In this document: piece by piece, positions 1 to 7,546 of the stretch
How the letters are laid out: each line of letters starts with the position of its first letter
Numbering within the stretch: the stretch's first letter is position 1
Assembly: GCA_039798005.1 (NCBI GenBank)
Contig: JBDKGV010000039.1
Span: forward strand, 1 to 18,967
DNA: 18,967 nt
Reading direction: 5' to 3'
Origin: JBDKGV01 sp039798005
Lineage (GTDB): Bacteria; Fibrobacterota; Fibrobacteria; UBA5070
Notes under the pieces: model-generated
Seen by the model: the letters and a program-made list of their open reading frames with translations, nothing else
Told to the model about the DNA's origin: nothing
The model's database searches: none
Made by a program: the position numbers and the translations under genes

Positions 1-2154
1 CACCGGCCAGGCAGACTGGATGGCCTGCGGCAGTCCCAGGTGTTCGCGCAGTTCTTCCGTCAGGGCCGGCATGAACGGGTTGAGCAGCATGGTGATGTCG
101 GAGAGCACACGCAGGCAGGAACCCACCGCAGAGCGTTTGGCGGGCGAGTCCTCGCCGTGGATCTCGTTCTTGCGAAGCTCGAGGTACCAGGAGCAGAAGT
201 CACCCCAGGCGAAGTGGTAGAGCTCCATCGCAGCGTCGGCGAACTTGTAGCTCTCCAGGAGCTTGGTGACAGTATTTGTCACGGTGGCCAAGCGCGAGCG
301 GATCCAGCGGTCGGCCGGGTCGAGTGCCACGGCGCCCATGTCCGCGCCCTCGAGGTGCGGCAAAAGGAAGCGTGCGGCGTTCCAGATCTTGTTGCCGAAG
401 TTGCGACCCATCTCAAACTTGGTCGGCGAGAGCTTGATGTCCTGGCCTTCCGAGGAGAGGTTCAGGAGCGAGAAGCGCACCGCGTCGGCGCCGTACTGGT
501 CGGCCATCTCCAGCGGATCGATGCCGTTCCCGAGCGACTTGGACATCTTGCGGCCCTTGTCGTCAAGAATCGTCCCGTGGATATAGACGGTGTGGAACGG
601 ATCCTTGCCGGTCAGTTCGTTGGCCATCATCACCATGCGGGCGACCCAGAAGAAGATGATGCCGCGATCGGTCACCAGCACATCGGTCGGGTAATGTCCG
701 GGCACGTCGGGCTGGATCCACTCCTCGGTGGCCGCTCCGGCGCTTGCGCCTTCGCCCGGCCATCCCAGGGTGGAAAACGGCCACAGACCCGACGAGAACC
801 AGGTGTCCAGCACGTCGTCGTCCTGGCGCACGATGGGCTTGCCGGTCTTCGGATGCACAGTGGGAGCTTCCAGCGCGGCGCAGGCCACGCCGTCCTCGTC
901 GTACCACACCGGAATGCGGTGTCCCCACCACAGCTGGCGCGAGATGCACCAGGGGCGCACGTTTTCCAGCCACTTGCAGTAGTAGTCGTTCCAACGCTCA
1001 GGAACAAAGCGCACGCGCCCTTCGCGGGTGGAGGCCAAGGCCTTCTCGGCCAGGGGCTTCATGTCCACGAACCATTGGTCGGAGAGGCGGTACTCGATGG
1101 GCTCGCCCGAGCGGTACGAACGCCCGATCGGGGTCATGCGGTCCTCGATCTTCTCAAGAAGACCCAGCTCCTCGAACTCGACCACGATGCGCTTGCGGGC
1201 CTCGAAGCGGTCCAGGCCCTGGAAGCGGGCGGGGACTTCCTCGTTGAGCGAGGCGTCCTCGTTCATGATGTTGATCACGCCGATGTCGGGGTGACGCTGG
1301 AACACCTGGAAGTCGTTGAGATCGTGCGCGGGGGTGACCTTCACGCAGCCGGTTCCAAAATCCATCTCCACGAAATCGTCAGCGATGATGGGGATCTCGC
1401 GGTCGGTCAGCGGGAGCGCGATCTTCTTTCCGATCATTCCCTGGTAGCGCTCGTCCTTGGGGTTCACCGCCACGGCGGTATCACCCAGCATGGTCTCGGG
1501 GCGGGTGGTCGCCACGATGATGTGCCCCGAACCGTCAGCCAGCGGATACTTCAGGTGCCAGAGGTGGCCCGGCTCGCCGCCGTCCTTGGTCTCCACCTCG
1601 TCATCCGACAAAGCGGTGCGGTCCTTGGGGCACCAGTTCACGATGTACTTGCCGCGGTAGATCAGCCCCTTCTCGAAGAGGTGCACGAAGGCGGCGCGCA
1701 CCGAGCGGGACAGACCCTCGTCCATGGTGAAGCGCAGGCGGTCCCAGTCGCAGGAGTTGCCCATGCGCTGGACCTGGCCCACGATGCGTGCCTCATACTC
1801 GTCCTTCCACGCCCAGACCTGCTCGAGGAACGCTTCGCGTCCCATCTCGCGGCGCTTCTTGCCTTCCTTGGCGAGCATCCGTTCCACCACGTTCTGGGTG
1901 GCGATGCCGGCGTGGTCGGTGCCGGGCTGCCACAGGGTGCGACGCCCCTGCAGGCGCTTGAAGCGGATCAGAACATCCTGAATGGTATGGTTCAGGGCGT
2001 GGCCCATGTGCAGCGCACCCGTGACGTTGGGCGGCGGGATGACGATGGTGTAGGGCTTCCCCTCCCCGCTTGCGGCAAACGCGCCGCCCTCGCGATGGAG
2101 CTTTTCCCACTTGGCTTCGACTTCCTTCGGACTGTACTTGGATTCCATGCTCAT
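1..2154 (-). CDS. valS: Valine--tRNA ligase (ValRS), 3' end beyond the window
   Basis: Class I aminoacyl-tRNA synthetase that charges tRNA-Val with valine in the cytoplasm and edits mischarged Thr. The visible 718 residues start MSMESKYSPKEVEASWEK. They contain the HIGH signature as HMGH (residues 49-52, after PPPNVTGAL), the connective/editing region, the GHRIPVWY block and KMSKS at 536-540, followed by the start of the anticodon-binding helical domain (WGDFCSWYLEL). Family members are about 880-950 residues, so roughly 150-230 C-terminal residues, including the usual coiled-coil arm, lie outside the window. A second in-frame ATG two codons later (2148) could also start it. No Shine-Dalgarno is visible; a TACCTT hexamer sits 8 nt before the first ATG, suggesting a leaderless message. 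Identification is secure. A 709-codon open frame on the opposite strand is only its antisense shadow. Confidence 0.97.
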   Translation of the reverse strand, partial: MSMESKYSPKEVEAKWEKLHREGGAFAASGEGKPYTIVIPPPNVTGALHMGHALNHTIQDVLIRFKRLQGRRTLWQPGTDHAGIATQNVVERMLAKEGKKRREMGREAFLEQVWAWKDEYEARIVGQVQRMGNSCDWDRLRFTMDEGLSRSVRAAFVHLFEKGLIYRGKYIVNWCPKDRTALSDDEVETKDGGEPGHLWHLKYPLADGSGHIIVATTRPETMLGDTAVAVNPKDERYQGMIGKKIALPLTDREIPIIADDFVEMDFGTGCVKVTPAHDLNDFQVFQRHPDIGVINIMNEDASLNEEVPARFQGLDRFEARKRIVVEFEELGLLEKIEDRMTPIGRSYRSGEPIEYRLSDQWFVDMKPLAEKALASTREGRVRFVPERWNDYYCKWLENVRPWCISRQLWWGHRIPVWYDEDGVACAALEAPTVHPKTGKPIVRQDDDVLDTWFSSGLWPFSTLGWPGEGASAGAATEEWIQPDVPGHYPTDVLVTDRGIIFFWVARMVMMANELTGKDPFHTVYIHGTILDDKGRKMSKSLGNGIDPLEMADQYGADAVRFSLLNLSSEGQDIKLSPTKFEMGRNFGNKIWNAARFLLPHLEGADMGAVALDPADRWIRSRLATVTNTVTKLLESYKFADAAMELYHFAWGDFCSWYLELRKNEIHGEDSPAKRSAVGSCLRVLSDITMLLNPFMPALTEELREHLGLPQAIQSAWPV

Positions 2155-2162
2155 GGTGGCCC

Positions 2163-2168
2163 AAGGTA
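2163..2168 (-). promoter_or_regulatory. Candidate -10 element of valS (leaderless type)
   Basis: On the minus strand TACCTT ends 8 nt before the valS ATG at 2154. Transcription would start at or next to the A of the start codon. No good -35 is present at the usual spacing. The support comes from the same arrangement before tcdA, resB, gatB, the M16 peptidase gene and the first kinase gene. Confidence 0.4.
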
Positions 2169-2238
2169 GAAACCCCGCTTGCAACAGGGCCGAATTTGGG
2201 CGCCTCCCCGCCCGAGACAAATTCTGTCGATGCGGAGA

Positions 2239-2320
2239 TCGGGTTGCCTGCCAAGCCTCCTCGCCATCAGTGCGTCGCCGGGGCTGCGGGGTCTTGGGCC
2301 AAGCCGGCATCCCTGGCGCG
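2239..2320. repeat. Intergenic shared element, copy 1 (upstream of valS)
   Basis: This lies in the 220-bp gap between valS and the 331-aa gene. Three blocks, TCGGGTTGCCTGCC (2239-2252), GCCGGGG (2277-2283) and CGGCATCCCTGGCGCG (2305-2320), recur in the same order and orientation at 11483-11547 upstream of gatB. The last block matches over 16 bases. Spacing between blocks differs by up to about 17 bases. It may be a degenerate dispersed repeat or a shared regulatory region. Confidence 0.4.
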
Positions 2321-2360
2321 ACCGTCAGACCCTTCAGGTGCAAGTGGACCCTATCGTCCT

Positions 2361-2374
2361 GGCTTGGTCAAGCC
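2361..2374 (-). terminator. Small hairpin directly after the 331-aa gene
   Basis: GGCTTG and CAAGCC form a perfect inverted repeat around GT, directly after the stop codon of the 331-aa gene. A realistic stem is 5 bp with a 4-nt loop. There is no following U tract, so an intrinsic terminator is doubtful. Confidence 0.2.
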
Positions 2375-3370
2375 CTACGGTTCCAAGCAGCCTTCACGGT
2401 CCACGTGGTACCAAAGGGGAAAGGGAAAGGTCGAGCCGGTGTCCAGCGCGAACCAAGCCACGGGCTTGCCCTTCACATTCCAGACCGAGGTCACACGCCA
2501 CGACCCGGTGCGACGCGAGCGGAACTCCAGCGTCCCTTGGGAGAGGCGGAGATAGCAGGAACGGCTCGTGATCCCGATGTTGGCGGCAAGTCCCAAGGCA
2601 TCGAGCTCCTCGGGCTGGAGGTGCCTTGCCACGGCCTTGCTCGCCAGACGGGAGAAGCGCACCGAATCTTCCGAGACGATATCGAGCCGTCCGAGACGGT
2701 CTTCCTCATCCAAGTCGACCACGCGGGAGGAGAAGTGGGAGAACTGCCCCATCCGATCCACCTCGCGCAGGACATCCCCCCTCCCCTTGGGCTCCGACCT
2801 CTGGGATTCCCGCTTGCGTGCGTAGTCCCGACCGGACTTGCGAATGTCGGCCTCGAAGGCGGCCGAGGCCGAGTCGTCCCGCCTCACGAACTTGCGATCG
2901 ATGCTGAAGTGGAAGCTCTGCCGAGTGAGGGTATCCAGCGTCATCCATGCCACCGGAGCACCGGTAGGCATCCGTGCCTGGACAAGGAGCTCCGGGCCGA
3001 TCGCCCCAAAAGCGACCTTGGCCTTCGGCTCGTTCAGGAGCGCACCGCATCCCTTGCAGGTCCAGCCCATCTCGCCTTGAAGCCGAACCAAGGCGAGAGT
3101 CCGCCATCGGTCCAAGGCTCTTGTGGAATCGTCCAGGCCGCTCCGGACGACCGCCGCAGAGTCGGTTGGCGACTTGCTCCGATCGTGGCCAAGGTTCGCA
3201 ATCCAAGCCATGCGGATGCGAAGCCGATCGGTCCAGATGGGCGCCTCGAAATCAGCCTTTCCTGGCCCGGCCGGGACGTCTTGGGCATGAGCCGACGGCA
3301 TGGCCCACGCCAAGGCCACCAGGCATCGCAGCGCCCACTTCGCCAACAGACTCCCCGCGTGGCTCCTCAC
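2375..3370 (-). CDS. Secreted protein of unknown function (331 aa)
   Basis: I do not recognise the family. The predicted protein starts at a GTG and has a plausible Sec signal peptide: a basic start, a hydrophobic core LLAKWALRCLVALAWAM, then PSAHAQD with likely cleavage after AHA or nearby (residues 27-31). The mature part is mixed charge with no membrane segment, so it should be periplasmic or exported. A WTCKGCG motif places a CxxC pair at Cys105/Cys108, which could bind metal or form a disulfide. The gene lies 59 bp downstream of the LprI-family gene on the same strand, so the two may be co-transcribed. There is no clear Shine-Dalgarno before the GTG, so the exact start is uncertain. The opposite strand also has a long open frame here, but its Arg/Pro/Gly-heavy composition marks it as a shadow. 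Confidence 0.72.
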   Translation of the reverse strand: MRSHAGSLLAKWALRCLVALAWAMPSAHAQDVPAGPGKADFEAPIWTDRLRIRMAWIANLGHDRSKSPTDSAAVVRSGLDDSTRALDRWRTLALVRLQGEMGWTCKGCGALLNEPKAKVAFGAIGPELLVQARMPTGAPVAWMTLDTLTRQSFHFSIDRKFVRRDDSASAAFEADIRKSGRDYARKRESQRSEPKGRGDVLREVDRMGQFSHFSSRVVDLDEEDRLGRLDIVSEDSVRFSRLASKAVARHLQPEELDALGLAANIGITSRSCYLRLSQGTLEFRSRRTGSWRVTSVWNVKGKPVAWFALDTGSTFPFPLWYHVDREGCLEP

Positions 3371-3429
3371 TTGGGTCGGCTCATGGAGTCAGGCAAGGAC
3401 ATTCCCAGGGCTGGCTCCATCCTCTCGGC

Positions 3430-3810
3430 TCATGGAGCACACACATCTCCCTCGGTCGCCTCCAGCAGGGACTTGAGATAGGCGGTTCTCTCGGTGTTGA
3501 GTTGGGCCAAACGGTTGCGCATGCACATCGTGGCGACGCTCCCCCCTACGTTGGCCAGCTCCAGATCCTGATCGCGGAAGGCAAGCCAAGCGCGCTGCGC
3601 CTTCTTGAGCTTGGACTTGAAGAGGGTGTCGGTCTCATGCCGCTTCATCAGCTGCTTGTAGACCCGGTTGAGATCCTTGTCCGTATCGCGCCGATCCTTC
3701 TCCGCGCAATCCGCCATGGAGGCCGTGGTCATGGCCGTATCGAAGCAGGATGCCGCCCCAATGCCTTGGGTGAAGCCCAAAAGAAGCAGGAACAGGAGGC
3801 TTGGTTTCAC
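3430..3810 (-). CDS. LprI/DUF1311-family secreted protein
   Basis: A 126-residue protein with a clear signal peptide (KPSLLFLLLLGFTQGIGAAS) followed by a domain typical of the LprI N-terminal/DUF1311 family. Visible marks are the Cys-rich start (CFDTAMTTASMADC), LNRVYKQLM, the family hallmark AQRAWLAFRDQDLELANVGGS, and a later Cys in MCMRNRLAQL. Mycobacterial LprI is reported to inhibit lysozyme. For most relatives the role is unknown, so periplasmic lysozyme defence is an inference. The GTG start at 3810 is supported by GGAGAG 5-8 nt upstream and by the signal peptide beginning at once. A TACTTT hexamer (3843-3848) is a likely -10. The gene faces away from the lrgAB pair, and the 331-aa gene follows it. 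Confidence 0.85.
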   Translation of the reverse strand: MKPSLLFLLLLGFTQGIGAASCFDTAMTTASMADCAEKDRRDTDKDLNRVYKQLMKRHETDTLFKSKLKKAQRAWLAFRDQDLELANVGGSVATMCMRNRLAQLNTERTAYLKSLLEATEGDVCAP

Positions 3811-3842
3811 GGAACTCTCCGAAGGAATGGGGAATGGCCCTC

Positions 3843-3848
3843 AAAGTA
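3843..3848 (-). promoter_or_regulatory. Candidate -10 element for the LprI-family gene
   Basis: On the minus strand TACTTT lies 32 nt before the GTG start, giving a leader of about 25 nt that holds the Shine-Dalgarno. It fits the TAnnTT pattern seen before other genes here. No convincing -35 was found. Confidence 0.3.
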
Positions 3849-3904
3849 GATCAAACAGCAATGAAGCTTGGAACTGACTCGAACCGGAACACGCACCGCT
3901 GACC

Positions 3905-3928
3905 TAGATTTACCGTCTTCGCAGGAGG
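3905..3928 (+). promoter_or_regulatory. Candidate -10 (TAGATT) and strong Shine-Dalgarno of lrgA
   Basis: TAGATT at 3905-3910 would give a transcript start near 3917. AGGAGG at 3923-3928 is 5 nt before the ATG at 3934. This Shine-Dalgarno decides the start: an in-frame ATG at 3868 would lie upstream of both elements. Confidence 0.5.
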
Positions 3929-3933
3929 CGTGG

Positions 3934-4308
3934 ATGTCGACAGGAAAAGCCGGTTCCTTTCTGGAGGGGATGCTCGTGCTGACGGGCTTCCAGCTCATGG
4001 GGGAACTGCTGCGCCGCCTGCTGCATCTCCCCATTCCCTCCCCGGTGCTGGGGATGTTCCTGCTCCTTCTTCTGCTGCTGTGGCTTGGCCGTGTCCCCGC
4101 CGGCCTTGCCCGTGCCGCTGACGGTCTGCTTGGCCACCTCGCGCTTCTCTTCGTGCCGGCCGGCGTGTCGGCCATGCTCGACATCGGCGCAATCCGGACG
4201 GAACTTGTCGCCATCCTCCTTGCCGTGGTGGCAAGCACCTGGGCCTCCATGGGCGTCTCCGCCTGGACCCTGCTTGGGCTGGAACGCCTGTGGAACCCCA
4301 AGCCATGA
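3934..4308 (+). CDS. lrgA: CidA/LrgA-family holin-like membrane protein
   Basis: A 124-residue integral membrane protein of the CidA/LrgA family. Visible marks are LTGFQLMGELLRRLLHLPIPSPVLGMFLLLLLLL (family pattern of a helix followed by PxPGPVxGM), then LLGHLALLFVPAGVSAML (the family's FFVPAGVG region) and a final hydrophobic helix; about four membrane segments. In Staphylococcus these proteins are linked to control of murein hydrolase activity and programmed lysis, and relatives have been linked to export of pyruvate and related metabolites, so the substrate here is open. The start is set by AGGAGG 5 nt upstream of ATG. The stop codon overlaps the lrgB ATG (ATGA), so the two are one translationally coupled unit. 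Confidence 0.92.
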   Translation: MSTGKAGSFLEGMLVLTGFQLMGELLRRLLHLPIPSPVLGMFLLLLLLLWLGRVPAGLARAADGLLGHLALLFVPAGVSAMLDIGAIRTELVAILLAVVASTWASMGVSAWTLLGLERLWNPKP

Positions 4309-5006
4309 CGCTGTCCGAACTTGCCAGCACGGTCCCCTTCGGGCTCTCGCTCACGGTCGGCGCCTTCGTCTTGGGGCAGCGGCTGCAGAAGCGCCTGGGC
4401 AACTCTCCCCTCCTCCAGCCGGTCCTGTTCGCCTCGCTCACGATCGCCCTGTTCCTGTGGTTCTCCGGCATCCCCGGTCCCGCCTACCGGGTCGGCGCCG
4501 ATCTCGTGCACCATCTGCTGGGCCCTGCGACCGTGGCGCTGGCTGTGCCGCTCTACCGGCAGCTTGGTCGTGTGCGTTCCTCCCTGCTGCCCGTGCTGGT
4601 CTCGGTGCTGGCCGGAGCCGTGACCGCCTGCGGTGTGGCGGTGGGGGTCGCCAAGCTCCTGGGCGCCTCCAGCCTCACGCTCCTGTCCATCGCTCCCAAG
4701 TCGGTCTCCACCCCCATCGCGATCGGGGTCTCCGAGGCCATCGGCGGCGATCCCGGACGCGCCGTGCTGTGCGTGGTCTTCACGGGAATCCTCGGGGCCG
4801 TGACGGGGGCCGGATTCTTCCGCCTCGTCGGGATTCGCGATGCGCGGGCCATCGGCATCGGACTTGGCGTCAGTGCCCACGGCATCGGCACCTCACGGGC
4901 CCTGCAACTGGGCGAGACCGAGGGCGCCTTCTCGGGACTTGCCATGGGATTGACAGGACTTGTCACCGCCGTGCTGTTGCCCGTCGCGGTGCGCCTATTC
5001 GGCTGA
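4305..5006 (+). CDS. lrgB: LrgB/CidB-family membrane protein
   Basis: A 233-residue polytopic membrane protein, partner of LrgA. Strong family signatures are YRVGADLVHHLLGPATVALAVPLYRQ, then SIAPKSVSTPIAIGVSEAIGG, VFTGILGAVTGA, and GVSAHGIGTSRALQLGETEGAFSGLAMGLTG near the C-terminus. Length is normal for the family. The ATG at 4305 overlaps the lrgA stop. A GTG five codons upstream is possible but less likely. LrgAB act together in the inner membrane, in lysis control or metabolite efflux. The usual LytTR or LysR-type regulator is not next to the pair. Its last 12 bases overlap the end of tcdA on the other strand, leaving no room for a separate terminator. Confidence 0.94.
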   Translation: MTLSELASTVPFGLSLTVGAFVLGQRLQKRLGNSPLLQPVLFASLTIALFLWFSGIPGPAYRVGADLVHHLLGPATVALAVPLYRQLGRVRSSLLPVLVSVLAGAVTACGVAVGVAKLLGASSLTLLSIAPKSVSTPIAIGVSEAIGGDPGRAVLCVVFTGILGAVTGAGFFRLVGIRDARAIGIGLGVSAHGIGTSRALQLGETEGAFSGLAMGLTGLVTAVLLPVAVRLFG

Positions 5007-5813
5007 GGTCAAGGACGCTGCAGCCTCGGCCTTCGCCCGGGCGTGCACATCCTGCATCACAAGGCCGGCCAGCGCCATCCCGAAAGAGGCGGTGACATGC
5101 ACGGCGCTGCCGTTGATCACAAGCTTGGTGCTGCACCAGTCGACATGGTCATCGTCGTGGTCCGGCTTGGGGCAGAAGCACTTGTGGGTGCCGCAGGCCA
5201 CCGAGGTGTGCTCCACCGGCTCAAGGGCGGGCTCCTCGGTGTAGACCACTTGGCAATCGCCCTCGAAGCCGCGCTTGCGCAGGCCCTTGCGGATGATCTT
5301 GGCAAACGGGCAGATCTTGGCGTCCCAGATGCTTGCCGTGCGGATCTTCGTGGAATCCAAGTGCGAGGCTGCACCCATGGAACTGAAGAGTCGCACCTTC
5401 GCGGAACACGCGTGCTCGATCAAGTCCAGCTTGTTGGTGTAACTGTCGATGGCGTCGATCACGTAATCGAAGTGCTCAAGGGCGAAGATGTGCGCATGCT
5501 CTTTCGCATACACGCCATGCACCGTGTCCACCTGCACCTTGGGGTGCAACGACACGAGGCGGGCCTTCAATTCCTCAACCTTGGACTTCCCCACGTTCTT
5601 GGTGGTGGCCTGAAGCTGGCGATTGACATTGGTGATGCACACCTCGTCGGAGTCCACCAGCGTGAGGTGCCCGACCCCGCTGCGCGCGAGAGCCTCCGCG
5701 CACCAGCTTCCCACACCGCCCACGCCAAAGACGATGACTCGCGAGGTCTGAAGAAGTTCAAGGGATCGCTCCCCGATCAGAAGCTGGAGTCTGTGAAAGG
5801 CCGGATGCACCAT
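4995..5813 (-). CDS. tcdA: tRNA threonylcarbamoyladenosine dehydratase (TcdA/CsdL, ThiF-like)
   Basis: An E1-like ATP-dependent enzyme that, in characterised relatives, dehydrates t6A37 of ANN-decoding tRNAs to the cyclic form ct6A. The 272-residue protein shows the Rossmann loop GVGGVGS (30-36), the VDSDEVCITNVNRQ block (53-66) with the Asn and Arg residues that contact ATP, and VIDAIDS (118-124). Its length matches E. coli TcdA. Odd point: residues 207-227 form a Cys/His-dense stretch (Cys207, His210, Cys212, Cys214, His219, His223, Cys227) with a run of Asp between, which is not in the E. coli protein as I know it and looks like a metal site. A well-spaced promoter ends 9 nt before the ATG, with no Shine-Dalgarno. 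Another ThiF-like E1 activity is possible but less likely. Confidence 0.9.
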   Translation of the reverse strand: MVHPAFHRLQLLIGERSLELLQTSRVIVFGVGGVGSWCAEALARSGVGHLTLVDSDEVCITNVNRQLQATTKNVGKSKVEELKARLVSLHPKVQVDTVHGVYAKEHAHIFALEHFDYVIDAIDSYTNKLDLIEHACSAKVRLFSSMGAASHLDSTKIRTASIWDAKICPFAKIIRKGLRKRGFEGDCQVVYTEEPALEPVEHTSVACGTHKCFCPKPDHDDDHVDWCSTKLVINGSAVHVTASFGMALAGLVMQDVHARAKAEAAASLTSAE

Positions 5814-5822
5814 GGTGGCTGC

Positions 5823-5851
5823 AATTTAGGCGCAAGGAACGTTTCGGACAA
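5823..5851 (-). promoter_or_regulatory. tcdA promoter, probably leaderless
   Basis: On the minus strand, -35 TTGTCC (5851-5846), 17-nt spacer, -10 TAAATT (5828-5823), then 9 nt to the ATG at 5813. The first transcribed base would be within about 3 nt of the start codon. It fits in the 53-bp gap after ccsA and is the best complete promoter match among the apparently leaderless genes here. Confidence 0.6.
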
Positions 5852-5866
5852 GTGGGTCCGGTGAGA

Positions 5867-7546
5867 TCAATTCCTTGCAACCCTGCGATGGCGCATCTGG
5901 CAGACCACGAGGTAGATGCCTTGGACCACCGCATAGACCGCCATCGCCAAGGCACCGCCTTGGGAGAATCCGTAGGAATGAAGACCGGTCGCCAGGATGA
6001 AGTTCACTCCGTACCAGGCCATCACCACCCCGTAGAATCCGACCACGGCCCCGACCACGGTTCCCCACGCCCGGATCCAACCGACAAAGCGCCCGTGCAG
6101 GATCACGAGATATCCGAGGTTTGCGATCAGCGACCAGGTTTCCTTCGGATCCCATCCCCAGAAGCGCCCCCAGGCGTAATCCGCCCACACGCCGCCCAAC
6201 AGGATTCCCGCCGTGAGCAGAAGAACTCCCAGCAAAAGCACCCGATGGCACCACTGCGAGATCTCCTTGAGAAAAGCTTCACTTCCAGGCCGGAAGGCTT
6301 GCCAAAGGCCGAGATTCCCGATCGCCATCGCCAGCAGGAAGGCCGCGTACGAGATCGTGACGGTGAGCACGTGCAGGGTGAGCCAGAAGTTCGATCGCAA
6401 CACCGGCACCAGAGGCTGCAAGCGCGGATCGAGCACGGATGGAACGGCATCGGCCAACAGAAAGACAAGGCTCCCGGCGACGGCCGTCGCACCAAGGACG
6501 ATGCGGGAACGCCACAGGGCCGCAAAGCCCATTCCAAACAAGGTCGCACCGAAGGCCACCCAAAGCGTGGTCTCGTACATGTTGGTCACGGGAGCGCGAC
6601 CCGACACGAAGATGCGCAAGGCGAACCCCACCGCACTGGTCGCCAGGGAAGCCAAGGCAAGTTCCCATGCCATACGCCCCAAGGGCCCGGTCCACCGTTC
6701 ACGACTGGACAGGATTTGTCCTGCCACGATCGCAAGGGCCGATCCCAAGAGAAGCAGCCAGCTCCACCGGAACGGATGCACCTGAAAAAGCCAGAGCTCC
6801 GCCCGCACCCGCTGCGCACTGGCGGACACCTGCCCACGGGCGGTGCGCAGGTTCTGAGGCAGGAACATCTCCTCGCGGGAAAGCGTGGCGGCATGCATGT
6901 CGAGCGCGCCCTGATCGCCCCTTTGCAAGGCCTGCAAAAGCCCAAGGCACGCGGCGGTCCGTTCGGACAGCAGCGCCGAGGGATGATCCAAGTCCCCTTG
7001 TCCCAGCTCGATCAAGGAGCGCCAATTCCCTTCCGATCCGGAAGGACCGGGAAGCAGGGCGAATTCGCGCCCGGTGCTCACCATGTCCCAGCGCACAAGG
7101 CGCCTCTCCAGCTCGATCGCCTTGCGATCCAGGCTTGAAAGCGGGAGCTTGCCCTGCTGCCGGGCGTGAGCGGCGGCCACGATGGATTCCAACCGGATGT
7201 TGTGCGAAAGTTCCCGGTAGCTTGCATGGTTCCCGACCTCGGGAAGACCGATCTTTTTGCGCAAGGGCCGGTAACTCAGGCTGATCCACGCGGAATCCTC
7301 CAGCTCCTTGCCTTGGAGCATGAGCATGAACCAGGCCTCAAGCGATGCGTGGCGCTTGGCCAAAACGGCCCGGCCATGGATCTCCTGGATCGCTTCGGTC
7401 GCCGCCACCGCAAGGGGCTTGACCCGCCCGCCCTCCAGGACGGGAATGCCTCGCAACTTGGCCAGATCGAGATTTCCCGGAAGCCCGGCGGAGACCACCC
7501 CGACGCAGGAGAGGACAAGAAACGCGAAGATCCTGATACTACGCAT
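5867..7546 (-). CDS. ccsA: System II cytochrome c biogenesis protein CcsA with N-terminal periplasmic domain
   Basis: Heme-handling membrane subunit of the ResB-CcsA cytochrome c synthase. After a signal-like first helix (RIFAFLVLSCVGVVSA) comes a periplasmic domain of about 230 residues starting with the recognisable GIPVLEGGRVKPLAVAATEAI pattern. About eight membrane segments follow. The WWD heme-binding motif WGRFWGWDPKE is at 459-469, with likely heme-ligand histidines in WLTLHVLTV (His392) and ATGLHSYG (His522). The long N-terminal domain is familiar from relatives in Bacteroidetes-like groups. The ATG at 7546 is chosen because GGGAG lies 6 nt upstream; the ATG at 7552 directly abuts that GGGAG. 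Either way the start overlaps the 3' end of resB, so the two are coupled. ccsA follows resB in the same transcript. Confidence 0.93.
   Translation of the reverse strand: MRSIRIFAFLVLSCVGVVSAGLPGNLDLAKLRGIPVLEGGRVKPLAVAATEAIQEIHGRAVLAKRHASLEAWFMLMLQGKELEDSAWISLSYRPLRKKIGLPEVGNHASYRELSHNIRLESIVAAAHARQQGKLPLSSLDRKAIELERRLVRWDMVSTGREFALLPGPSGSEGNWRSLIELGQGDLDHPSALLSERTAACLGLLQALQRGDQGALDMHAATLSREEMFLPQNLRTARGQVSASAQRVRAELWLFQVHPFRWSWLLLLGSALAIVAGQILSSRERWTGPLGRMAWELALASLATSAVGFALRIFVSGRAPVTNMYETTLWVAFGATLFGMGFAALWRSRIVLGATAVAGSLVFLLADAVPSVLDPRLQPLVPVLRSNFWLTLHVLTVTISYAAFLLAMAIGNLGLWQAFRPGSEAFLKEISQWCHRVLLLGVLLLTAGILLGGVWADYAWGRFWGWDPKETWSLIANLGYLVILHGRFVGWIRAWGTVVGAVVGFYGVVMAWYGVNFILATGLHSYGFSQGGALAMAVYAVVQGIYLVVCQMRHRRVARN

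Noticed and set aside
40..2169. A 709-codon open frame on the + strand
   Set aside because: It is antisense to valS, which carries clear family motifs over the whole length. Its His/Val/Leu-heavy repeats come from reading GC-rich codons backwards.
2111..3481. A 456-codon open frame on the + strand over the two secreted-protein genes
   Set aside because: It runs across valS, the intergenic gap and two minus-strand genes with signal peptides; composition is typical of an antisense shadow.
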